This document shows, piece by piece, positions 17,910-26,760 of a DNA stretch of 46,991 nucleotides. Position numbers and translations under genes: made by a program. The notes below the pieces were generated by a model. That model had not been told where the DNA came from. It ran no database searches and saw only the letters and a program-made list of their open reading frames with translations. The stretch is from Chloroflexi bacterium TSY (GTDB lineage Bacteria; Chloroflexota; Anaerolineae; Caldilineales; Caldilineaceae): contig JAHBNG010000119.1 in the NCBI GenBank assembly GCA_019217005.1, forward strand, positions 1 to 46,991. Direction: 5' to 3'. Within the stretch, counting starts at the first letter, position 1, and every line of letters begins with the position of its first letter.

Positions 17910-20900
17910 TCAGTTGACTCTCCGAAAGACAACCATGTGACACCCTGTCTCCACGCTGCCTTTGCGGTGTGGAACCAAGGTGGCTGCACTGATGGGATTG
18001 CCGGCGCCGTCCAGTACGTTGACATAGATATCTCGTGGCCTGTCAGTATAGAGAGGAATGTCAAACAGACCAACCTCTCCAGCTCCCCCTTTGCTGACCG
18101 CATCACTCTGGTTGCCCCACTCGTCGATGGCTCGCACGCGTACGCCTGGCACAGGCCCCCCTTCACTGTTTATAATTCGGCCCATGATATAGTTGCCGGG
18201 ACAGTTATTCCCGTGCTCCACGGACTGAGTCACGTATGCAGTTCTGACAGAGCTTGAAGCCGGTATAGCAGGTTCGGGTGGTGGTGGCGTCTCTGTGGGT
18301 TCAGCCTCCACTGTTTCGTTTTGCGCAGATTCTTCCTGGGCGGATTTCTCTGGCACGGCTTCTTCTTGTTCAGTTTCCTCTTGTTTGGTTTCTTCTGTAT
18401 TTCTGGGCGAACGGCTGGCGACGGCAGGTCGCTCTACATTTGAATAATCGACCAGAAGTGATCCGTTGCGTAGATTTGTCGGTAGATAGCGACGCACGTT
18501 CTGATCTAGAGAATCGCAGGTGCCCAACAGCACTGGCCAGGAACCGTTGAGACTCCAGTTCAGCGCCAAGGCCCGATCGGGCTCAATCCGTTTGGCTCGC
18601 TCTTGGGCAGCATCTTCGATGGGAGTTTCTTTTAATGCGCCGTCTGATTCCAAATCTACGGATGCTTGCTTTGTGAGATGATGGGGACTAGATGGCCCCA
18701 GTTCGGCTGGTAATTTTAGTAAGGGGGTACGGGCCTGGCTAGCCGAGGAGTTTGGCACACGACAATAGCCGAGGCGGCGACTTTGTCCATCTCGGCTTAA
18801 ATAGACAGGCGCCGCCTCGGCGTATACCACGCTGTCGCGCAGTGGGCTACCAATCCCGACCGCTTTCAACCAATCGTGCGTAAAATACTCCCCTTCATCC
18901 CGACAGCTTAGATTCGGTGGACACTGAGCGCGCACTTCTATCCCATCTGGTTGGGGAAATTGCCAAGCTTCTGGTTCGGCAGGGGCATCTAGCACAGCTA
19001 ACATGGCCGGATCGGCGATGACAGCTTCCATAAAATTACGCCAGATGGGTCCCGCCCCGCGTACGCCCGTTGACTGGCGTGTAGGCTTGCCGTCAGCATT
19101 GCCCGCCCAAACCCCAGTGACCAAATAACGGGTGTAACCAACTGTCCAGTTGTCACGCCAATCGGTGGTGGTTCCTGTTTTGGCCGCCGCCGGACGGCTT
19201 AAATTGAGCAGACTGTTTATTCCAAACATGGGCGCCCGCGCCTGTTGATCGTTCAAAATATCTGTCACCAAAAAAGCGGCCCGAGGTGAAACAACGGGCA
19301 ACTCGTCTCGAAAGGAGACGGGCATCTGGGTCTGACCACCGCGGCCGACGATGGCCAATATAGGTTGGGGTGACAGATATCGTCCACCATTGGCTAACGT
19401 GTGGAAGGCAGCTGATAGGTCGATAAGCGTCACTTCGCCGCCACCCAACGTCACACTTAAACCGTACCAATTGCGTTCATCGCGCAGACTCTTTAGGACC
19501 ATCTTGCGCGCAATGTCTACCATTTTGTCGACACCGAACGCATCAAGTAGCTTGACGGCGGGTATATTGTAGCTGTTGGCCAAAGCGGTTCGCACGGTTA
19601 CTGGGCCATGAAACTTATTGTCATAATTGCGCGGTCGATATCGAGGCTGCCCCTTGACGTCGTAATACATAGGTGTGTCCCAAAGAATTGTGGCGGGGCT
19701 AATTAGATTCGCATCGAGCGCAGCAGCGTAGAGTATGGGCTTGACAGTGCTGCCTGGCTGTCGCAAGCGTGTGGCAACGTTGACTTGACCGGCAATAGCT
19801 TCGTCGAAGAAATTGGCGCTCCCCACCATGGCCAGAATTTCCGCCGTACCTGGTTTGAGCGCCACCAGGGCAGCCGTGCTGATGTTTGAGCCACGCAGCT
19901 TTGCCACTTCTTCAGTCACCGTGCGCTGTGCCAGCTCCTGCATCCCCAGATCCAACGATGTCACGATCCGTATACCAGAACGGGCAATGTACTCATCTCC
20001 AAAGGTTTCACCCAAAGTGTCAAATACATATTGGGTAAAGTGTGGGGCATGGTTAATGGGTGTTAGGCTGACGTCGGACCGCAATTGGAGAGGTTGCGAA
20101 AAGATCAGATCGGCTTGTCTCGCAGTCAGGTAACCATGGCGCACCATGAGATCAAGCACGATGCGTTGACGATCCTTTACCTCGTCGAAGTTGGTAAATG
20201 GGTTTAACTCTGCTGGACGCTGCGGAATGCCAGCGAGTAGCGTCGCCTCGGCTAGATTCAGATCCACAGCCGATTTTCCAAAGTAGACCTGCGCCGCAGC
20301 CTCTGGACCATAGGCTAGATTGCCATAGTTGAGAAGGTTCAAATACATCTCCAGCAGTTCATCTTTGCTATAGAGCATTGTCAACTCCTGGGCCAGCCCG
20401 ATCTCTAACATCTTCCGATTGAGAGACAGATCGAACCGCTCTTCTGTCCCCATAAAAATGTTGCGTGCCAGTTGCATAGAGATGGTGCTGCCACCAGACA
20501 CGATGCCTTCAGCTTTGGCGTTTTGCAACAAAGCACCCGCTAAACGGCGTGGGTCGACGCCCGTGTTGCTGTAAAAGGTGGCATCTTCGGTGGCAATGGT
20601 TGCGTCGATTAGCGATTGTGCTACGCTCGCCAGGCCAACCCATGTTCGTCGGCCATTGGGAAAAAGCTCGGCAATGAGCATGCCGTTTCGGTCATAGAGA
20701 TAGGTTGTCTGAAAGACGCGGGGCAATGGCCCGGGCTGATATTCCTGCATGTAGAATTCAACTGCGGTCAACGGATCCGCTTCTGTTCGTGGTCCAAGTA
20801 TTTCCGATGTGGTCAATTGCTTTGCAAGCCGCGCGGTTGTGCGTTCGATCAGAGCGTGAGGTCGAGGCCGGATGTCTGCTAGGTTGTCTGTCGCGCCACA

Positions 20901-20972
20901 TCCAACTAATAGCGCCACAGCAGAGGATAAGAGAAGAAGAACGAGTACTCCCAGGGGACGTGAATCAGGCAT
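17910..20972 (-). CDS. class A penicillin-binding protein (bifunctional peptidoglycan synthase)
   Basis: 1020 residues. N-terminus: hydrophobic segment ending LVGC (Cys25), a possible lipobox where most class A PBPs have a plain membrane anchor. Glycosyltransferase (GT51) domain about 85-260, with TED and catalytic Glu129 and GGSTISMQLARNIF at 160-173. Transpeptidase domain about 365-680, with SxxK (Ser408-Lys411), SYN (467-469) and KTG (598-600). A long C-terminal extension follows: a linker, a Glu/Thr/Pro-rich low-complexity stretch (about 865-915) and a final domain reading GPVPGVRVRAIDEWG, like carboxypeptidase-regulatory or CNA-B folds. It polymerises and cross-links the cell wall. Larger than the usual 700-850 residues because of the tail. 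Single gene, no operon partner. Confidence 0.93.
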   Translation of the reverse strand: MPDSRPLGVLVLLLLSSAVALLVGCGATDNLADIRPRPHALIERTTARLAKQLTTSEILGPRTEADPLTAVEFYMQEYQPGPLPRVFQTTYLYDRNGMLIAELFPNGRRTWVGLASVAQSLIDATIATEDATFYSNTGVDPRRLAGALLQNAKAEGIVSGGSTISMQLARNIFMGTEERFDLSLNRKMLEIGLAQELTMLYSKDELLEMYLNLLNYGNLAYGPEAAAQVYFGKSAVDLNLAEATLLAGIPQRPAELNPFTNFDEVKDRQRIVLDLMVRHGYLTARQADLIFSQPLQLRSDVSLTPINHAPHFTQYVFDTLGETFGDEYIARSGIRIVTSLDLGMQELAQRTVTEEVAKLRGSNISTAALVALKPGTAEILAMVGSANFFDEAIAGQVNVATRLRQPGSTVKPILYAAALDANLISPATILWDTPMYYDVKGQPRYRPRNYDNKFHGPVTVRTALANSYNIPAVKLLDAFGVDKMVDIARKMVLKSLRDERNWYGLSVTLGGGEVTLIDLSAAFHTLANGGRYLSPQPILAIVGRGGQTQMPVSFRDELPVVSPRAAFLVTDILNDQQARAPMFGINSLLNLSRPAAAKTGTTTDWRDNWTVGYTRYLVTGVWAGNADGKPTRQSTGVRGAGPIWRNFMEAVIADPAMLAVLDAPAEPEAWQFPQPDGIEVRAQCPPNLSCRDEGEYFTHDWLKAVGIGSPLRDSVVYAEAAPVYLSRDGQSRRLGYCRVPNSSASQARTPLLKLPAELGPSSPHHLTKQASVDLESDGALKETPIEDAAQERAKRIEPDRALALNWSLNGSWPVLLGTCDSLDQNVRRYLPTNLRNGSLLVDYSNVERPAVASRSPRNTEETKQEETEQEEAVPEKSAQEESAQNETVEAEPTETPPPPEPAIPASSSVRTAYVTQSVEHGNNCPGNYIMGRIINSEGGPVPGVRVRAIDEWGNQSDAVSKGGAGEVGLFDIPLYTDRPRDIYVNVLDGAGNPISAATLVPHRKGSVETGCHMVVFRRVN

Positions 20973-21610
20973 GTGTTTACCCCAACATGGTCAGAACTGT
21001 ACTGAGTTCAACATGATTGTTGGAGTTTAACGGAAGCTGAGGACTAAAAATAAGGTTAGCTGTTCAGCTTATCAGCATTTCAGCTATCAGCTTGGCACGT
21101 TTAAGCAGCTTGTCTCGGCACTTCCCTGTATGGTTCGGACACTTCGTAGCCACTGACTCAGGCGTCAGGGACACGAAGTGTCCGAACCATACAGGGAAGT
21201 GCCGAGCCGATGGCTGACTAGCTGAATGCTTACAAAATTAAGAAAACAAGAATACGTCACTGGTTATCTTGTTCACCAAATGGACATGGTGCGTTATTTC
21301 CAGTTCTTAATCTCTGATTCCTAATCCCCTATCTTTGAACTCCAGTGTTCAAGTTGATTTCAGCACAGTTTAAAAATTCTAGCGTTTAGCAACTCTCCTC
21401 CAATTTCATCAGGGTTTGTTCTTTGGGTGTTGAGCAAGGTCGATCTGCGCGATCGCCTAGAAATTATTCTCATAAAGGTGACTGGCACCTAAAACAGGAA
21501 GGTATGATCGATGTCTACTTATTATACAGCACTTGCTTCGTAGGTGCGAATAAAGTAGTTGCCCTTTTCTAGACAAAAACTGCTACAGTTTTCGCAATAT
21601 TTGAACGTAG
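20973..21610. other. intergenic region with nested palindromic repeats
   Basis: No gene seen in about 640 bases. Around 21061-21235 is a divergent member of the CAGCTGAAATGCTGA repeat family (compare 33320-33455 and 36505-36765), interrupted by the long perfect inverted repeat at 21114-21206. A lone GGTGACTGGCACC unit lies near 21477. The PBP promoter should lie at the left end but is not obvious. Confidence 0.5.
21114..21206. repeat. 34-bp perfect inverted repeat
   Basis: Arm 21114-21147 (starting CTCGGCACTTCCCTGTATGG) and arm 21173-21206 are exact reverse complements over 34 bases, with a 25-base spacer. There is no T tract after it, so it is not a normal intrinsic terminator. No flanking direct repeat was found. 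Most likely a dispersed palindromic repeat unit. Confidence 0.9.
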
Positions 21611-22813
21611 TTAGACAGTACGCCGTTCACGTAGTCTTGTCGCCCGCGCCAAAGCTTCCTCGTCGAACTTGATCCCCAAGCCTGGACCTTCAGGCAGACT
21701 CAAAAAACTATTTTCTGGATTGAGCTTTGTTTTGACAATATCATTGCCCAGTGCGGTTAATCCAGGGTGAAATTCGCAAATCAGAAAATTGGGTGATGCT
21801 GATCCCAGATGTAGGGCTGCAGCGACATGAACCATTGTGCCCATACTCACATGTGCAGCCCAAGGCGTCTGATATGCATCGGCCAAGATGGCGATCTTTT
21901 GTCCTTCGGTGATACCACCCGCACGACAAATATCGGGCAGGATTACGTCGACTGCACGTGTGGCCAGCCGATCACGAAATTGGAAGCGGTTGCACTCAGT
22001 CTCTCCTGCCACGACCATGATCTCTAAGGCCCGCGACAGCTCCACATAGCCGCTATGATCTTCGGGCACCAACGGATCCTCGAACCAATAACAACCAAGA
22101 CGCTCTAATTCTCGTCCAACCTGAATTGCCGTGCCAAGATCGTACGCACCATGCCCGTCGATCAGTAGGTGGGCCTGCTCGCCCAGTACATCCGCTACGG
22201 CGGCAATGGTTGCCAAATCTTCCTCCAAACTTCGTCGACCAATGGCAAGCTTGACCCCTGTGTACCCCGCGTCTAGATACTTCTGTGCAGAGATCTGCTT
22301 TTCACCGTCACGAAGTCCAGGTACACCAGATGCATATGCAGGAATTGATGTACGGTAAGGACCGCCCAACAGAGCATAGACGGGTTGTTCCGTGATCTTC
22401 CCCCGCAGATCCCAGAGCGCAATGTCAATGCCTGCCAGCGCTTCGGTCGTGAAGCCTGTGTTGTGACCGCGCAGCCGCATGGAGCCATACATCTTCTCCC
22501 ATAGCACCTCGCTCATCATGGGATCCTGGCCAAGGATCAGTGGGACAAATAGCTCGAGAATCAGCGCTTGCGTTACTTCGGGGGCATAAGGCGCATGGGC
22601 TTCACCCCAACCAACCAGACCAGTATCCGTCTCCAGCCGCACGAGCACAGTCTGTTCGCCTTGGGGATAGACACAGAGGTGACGACCATCATGGTAGCGA
22701 TCAGTCAAAACACGTCTGACAGGAGGCTCGGTCGGCGCGAATTCCATCCCATGTTGTTTCGTATATGGACGTTCAGAAAACAGGACCAATGTTTCAACAG
22801 CGGTGATTTTCAT
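21611..22813 (-). CDS. enolase-superfamily enzyme, fourth
   Basis: 400 residues starting MKITAVETLV. Barrel motifs are regular: VKLAIG with Lys188, LIDGHG with Asp219, WFEDP with Glu245, AGETE with Glu271, LPDICRAGG with Asp294 and AAHVSMG with His321. These are the normal three metal ligands plus a Lys and a His as acid/base candidates. The substrate is unknown; a mandelate racemase or sugar-acid dehydratase activity is likely. It has an insert of about 30 residues early in the capping domain (17-50). It lies 13 bases after the glutamate-synthase-like pseudogene on the same strand, so the two were probably one operon and insertion upstream may reduce its expression. Confidence 0.87.
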   Translation of the reverse strand: MKITAVETLVLFSERPYTKQHGMEFAPTEPPVRRVLTDRYHDGRHLCVYPQGEQTVLVRLETDTGLVGWGEAHAPYAPEVTQALILELFVPLILGQDPMMSEVLWEKMYGSMRLRGHNTGFTTEALAGIDIALWDLRGKITEQPVYALLGGPYRTSIPAYASGVPGLRDGEKQISAQKYLDAGYTGVKLAIGRRSLEEDLATIAAVADVLGEQAHLLIDGHGAYDLGTAIQVGRELERLGCYWFEDPLVPEDHSGYVELSRALEIMVVAGETECNRFQFRDRLATRAVDVILPDICRAGGITEGQKIAILADAYQTPWAAHVSMGTMVHVAAALHLGSASPNFLICEFHPGLTALGNDIVKTKLNPENSFLSLPEGPGLGIKFDEEALARATRLRERRTV

Positions 22814-23461
22814 ACATAACCTTCCTCTATAATGGCCCGACCCCGCTATACTCGACTCCTGTCAGATAGGCCGCATCTCGATGCCAGGTTGTCAGATCAT
22901 CGATGGAGAATTGATTGAGGTGGTGATGGCCGCAGGCGCGAGCCAACACCTGCATGAGTTCGATGGTGGCTTCGAAGTAGTTCTTGAGTTGGACGGCCGA
23001 TTTTCGAACGATCAGGCGCTCGCGCAGATGTGGTTTTTGGGTGGCGATGCCAACGGGACAGTTGTTGGTGTGACAGGCACGCATCCCCAAACAGCCAATG
23101 GATTGGAGCGCTGCATTGGAGACGGCCACGCCATCTGCCCCCAATGCCAGCGCTTTGACAAAATCGGACTCTGTGCGCAATCCTCCCGTGATGATGAGCG
23201 TCACATCGCGGCGACCGCGCTTATCCAGATGGCGACGCGCGCGTGCCAGGGCGGCAATCGTGGGGACCGAGATATTCTGTTTGAAGATTTCGGGCGCAGC
23301 ACCGGTAGCACCCCCGCGCCCATCGAGAATGATATAGTCGACACCCACATCTAGCGCAAAGTCGATGTCCTCTTCGATGTGCTGGGCCGACATCTTGAAG
23401 CCGATGGGGATACCGCCGGAGGCTTTGCGCACATCAGCAGCAACTTGTTGGTAAGCTTGAA

Positions 23462-23779
23462 GGGGTGGTTCATTTTAGGCGGACAATTAGGTTTACATTT
23501 TTGCAAAGAGAAAAGGGGGTGGTTCAAAATTAGGTTTACACTTTTGATACATAGATAAAAATCTATATGAGACCGTTTTCTCTCTGAGAACCGGCGAAAT
23601 CAGAGAATATAAACGTTCTTTCTGTTTCTAAAAGTGTAAACCTATCTATCCAGCTAAAATGAACCACCCCGAGAAAAGATGTTTATATTTTCTACTTTGA
23701 GCCATGCTCAGGCAGAAAATGACCTCATATAGATTTTTATCTATGTATCAAAAGTGTAAACCTAATTCTGAACCACCCC
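23462..23779. mobile_element. 155-bp inverted-repeat element (outer copy, carrying a nested copy)
   Basis: Starts GGGGTGGTTCATTTTAG and ends TGAACCACCCC, flanked by the 8-bp direct repeat AGCTTGAA (23454-23461 and 23780-23787). Total 318 bp; subtracting the nested element and its duplicated 8 bp leaves exactly 155 bp, the length of the other two copies. Its sequence is more diverged than the others, which fits it being the older insertion. Non-coding. Confidence 0.93.
23516..23670. mobile_element. 155-bp inverted-repeat element (inner copy)
   Basis: Same element inserted into the outer copy in opposite orientation, flanked by the 8-bp repeat GAGAAAAG (23508-23515 and 23671-23678). By eye it differs from the reverse complement of the copy at 26548-26702 at only two of 155 positions, so movement was recent. 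Contains a subterminal inverted repeat (TAGGTTTACACTTTT and complement). Confidence 0.93.
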
Positions 23780-24784
23780 AGCTTGAACGCCCGCTAAATC
23801 GGGAAAGGTCGCTGGACTGATGGCTGGTTCCCCTTCAGTCAGGCCACGAACTTCGGCAATTTTTCCTTTGACCTTATCTCCTGGCAGGTGACCACCGGTG
23901 CCTGTCTTGGCACCTTGTCCACCTTTGAAATGGAATGCCTGGACCTTCTTGACTTTCTCTAATTCCCACCCAAAGCGACCTGAGGCCAGTTCGTAAAAGT
24001 AACGCGAGTTGGCTGCCTGCTCCTCAGGCAACATTCCCCCTTCACCGGAACAGATACCGGTTCCGGACATTTCTGCTCCGGTTGCCAAGGCGACTTTTGC
24101 TTCTTCGCTGAGTGCACCGTAGCTCATGTCGCTGACGAACAGAGGGATTTCTAGTTTCAGCGGCTTTTTGGCATTCGGCCCAATAATCAACTCAGTCCCC
24201 ACTGACTCATCATCGAGCAAGGGGCGGCGAGCCAACTGGGCGGTGACAATGTTGAGATCTTTCCAAGAGGGCAGTTCGGTCATGGAGACACCCATTGCTG
24301 ACACCTTGCCATGATGTCCCCATTGAGACAGCCCATTCTTGGCTAGTTGCTGAATATACTTGTTTTCTGGTTCATCTTCTGTGCCGTGGAAGTCAGCATA
24401 GAGCCCTAGATACGCCTCTCGGTCATAGGCTTGTGGGTTGTCAACATGCCAAGCCGCCACTTCATCCTCATCTATGTAGACTGCATCCTCATCCAGATCG
24501 ATCCAGGAGGTGAATTTATGGAGTACCTCTTCATTGTTATACTCACTCACGCCCGTGTCGTAGCGATAATCCCAGCTATGGACGCCGCAGATCAGATTGC
24601 CACCATCGATGTACCCGTCACTTAACAAGGCACCTCTATGTAAACAACGACCATAGAGCACCGATGCATGTTCTTCGTTCTGACCATCACGGTAGCGAAT
24701 AATAACAAGATCGACATTTGCAACAAGTGCATAGGTTGGCGCCAATTCTGTCAGTTGGCTTCAAGTTGCGACTTTCGTTTTCAT

Positions 24785-25167
24785 GATGTTCCCCAGTAAT
24801 ATAATTTAGAGAAATGGATTCTATTCTATGGGGATCATGCCAGATCGCTGTACATCTAAGCAACTTATACCCGTCATGGGATCTAGGAGCCGTTGACTTT
24901 TGACAGCTCCCCTCAGAGAAATCATCGTGCAGAACGGCCAACGCCCTGAGAGCGCATGCTAAATGTCAACAGAACCTAGGTAAGTATCTGTACCAATATG
25001 ACGACTTCCGCAGCCCAGCCCAACAAGTAGACGAGAGTCCGCACATAGGGAATGCCCGCAATGTGAATAATGACATGTCCAATAATTGGGGAACAAACGT
25101 TTGATGGAGATAAACTTGAAGTCTACTCGACGTCAAATCGTTTCACTGAGGATGGGCGTATGCTCAA
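24785..25167. other. gap without a convincing gene
   Basis: About 380 bases. The right part on the minus strand (about 25060 to 24976) can be read as a hydrophobic peptide ending VVILVQILT and stop, possibly the tail of a lost membrane-protein gene, but with no start or conserved motif. Otherwise nothing recognised. Confidence 0.35.
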
Positions 25168-26382
25168 TCAAGAAGGTGCTGTTCTCGCCGACATCCACTG
25201 TGATATGCGATAGAAAAGGTAGAGTGAGGCAGTCGCAAACCCTACACCCACGACGGATAAGATGTAGGAGAGCGTATTTGATGTAAAGAGTGGGAAACGG
25301 GCAAAGATCAACGCAATCACCAAGCTACTTTCCAGAACCAGTCTCGGGAAATCACCTTTCAAAATTGACAAGATCAAGAAGAGCGCCTCAATTACGATCA
25401 AGCCGGTGAAGACCAGCCTGACGAATTGGAATTCATCAAATGTCCATTTGGTCGAAGTCGGATCAAATGCCAGTTGGTAAATAAGAATAAAGATCACTAG
25501 AATGACAACCAATCCCTGTTTGTATAGATTTGTCCGCTGTCCCTGTTCTTGATACCAACTGAGATAGGAACTTTCGGACATGACGCGGAAAAAATGGATC
25601 AGACCCATGAGAAAAACGATGGCAACAACCTTTACGACTGCCTCTTGAATAGGCTCGCTAAAGGCTCCATCCTCGACATATGAATCAGTTACAGCAAAAG
25701 TCGGGTACAGAAATATTATGACAAGTAAATGATTGCGACCAAAAAGAGATAAATTGAAGACCTCCGGAAGAAAAGGCTAGAATAGGAGAGGCCAAGGAGG
25801 TCCGGAAAAATGCGCAAAAAGAAGGAGAAGCAGGTAGAGAAACGATACTACCGACCAACAAAGAAGCGCTGTCCGAACTGCAAAAGCAAACTGAAAAGAA
25901 GCTATAAATTATGGCATAAGTATCTGGAAACACTGGAGGGCAGATATTATGTGGTAAGTCATGGATATCGGTGTCAAAATGAGAACTGCTTGCAGCAAGA
26001 AGTGGTCTATCGTTCCCAAGAAGCAGAAGAGTTGGGTGTACCCGAATGCGGTTATGGGTTAGATGTAATCGTCGAAATAGGATACCAACGATTTTGGCAT
26101 CAACGAAGAGTGGCCGAAATCCATAAAGGACTAAAAGAGCGGATAACGATATCTGAAAGACAAGTGCTGAACTTAATCGGTACATTTTTAGCCTTGTTGC
26201 GAGCTGGACAGCCAGCGAAGGTAGTAAACCAGCAGAAAAAATGGAAAAGGTTGGGCGGACTAATCCTCTCCATAGATGGGATGCAACCAGAGAAAGGAAG
26301 TCCAGCGCTCTATGTGGTTCGAGAAGTCCAGTTAGACATCACTTTGATGGCAGAAGTGTTGGAATCAGGGACTCACAAGACT

Positions 26383-26760
26383 CAGTAGATCCAAATTTCA
26401 GGTTTTGAGAGAGAATTCTGGCTAAACAGTTGACATAAATACAAATTTGCCGGTCGATATCTAGTTTTTGCGTTAGATTTGGGCGATTTTCAGATATGAA
26501 ATAGGTTGTTTTCTGTAACCGAAATCTGAATAAATGACTCCAAAATCGGGGTGGTTCATTTTAGCTGGATAGATAGGTTTACACTTTTAGAAACAGAAAG
26601 AACGTTTATATTCTCTGATTTCGCCGGTTCTCAGAGAGAAAACGGTCTCATATAGATTTTTGTCTATATATCAAAAGTGTAAACCTAATTTTGAACCACC
26701 CCCCAAAATCCCTGCAATCTCGACTGAAAATCGCCAAAAACGCCAAATTTGGATCTACTG
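26383..26760. mobile_element. second small inverted-repeat element, long form (with nested element)
   Basis: Perfect 16-bp ends CAGTAGATCCAAATTT and complement, flanked by the 5-bp duplication AGACT (26378-26382 and 26761-26765). 378 bp in total; without the nested 155-bp element and its 8-bp duplication it is 215 bp. Excision with one AGACT restores the transposase frame. The copy at 36338-36445 is a shorter version. Confidence 0.92.
26548..26702. mobile_element. 155-bp inverted-repeat element (third copy)
   Basis: Starts GGGGTGGTTCATTTTAGC and ends TGAACCACCCC; flanked by the 8-bp direct repeat CCAAAATC (26540-26547 and 26703-26710). Inserted within the 215-bp element, so it is the innermost of four layers (membrane gene, IS, 215-bp element, this one). 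Nearly identical to the inner copy at 23516-23670. Confidence 0.94.

Larger units (their letters stand above)
22827..24784 (-). pseudogene. Rieske/FMN glutamate synthase-like protein, disrupted twice
   Basis: With the insertion at 23462-23779 and one 8-bp repeat removed, this is one frame of 544 codons from the ATG at 24784 (behind GGGGA). Codon 8 is TGA (24763-24761), followed in frame by SQLTELAPTYALVANVDLVI, so a nonsense change is likely; initiation at the TTG at 24745 could bypass it. Domains: an N-terminal Rieske [2Fe-2S] domain (CLHRG and CGVHSW), then the FMN-binding glutamate synthase central barrel (PLFVSDMSYGALS, FKGGQGAKTGTGG, ILDGRGGATGAAP) and a 3Fe-4S motif CLGMRACHTNNCPVG. The family resembles GltB2-type oxidoreductases; the real substrate of the Rieske fusion is unknown. 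Insertion falls in the barrel after DLAGVQA, so the gene is almost surely dead. Confidence 0.88.

Noticed and set aside
17711..18166. Minus-strand frame of 151 codons overlapping the PBP end
   Set aside because: Overlaps the PBP coding frame in a different phase and has no protein-like motifs.
21114..21206. Intrinsic terminator for the PBP or enolase-like gene
   Set aside because: Stem is far too long, loop is 25 bases, and no T tract follows on either strand; it also lies at gene 5' ends.
24761..24763. TGA as a selenocysteine codon
   Set aside because: It is at codon 8 in a non-conserved leader of a gene that is also broken by an insertion; no selenocysteine is known for the family.
24976..25080. 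Small hydrophobic minus-strand peptide ending VVILVQILT
   Set aside because: No start codon or RBS in range and no recognisable family; at most a gene remnant.
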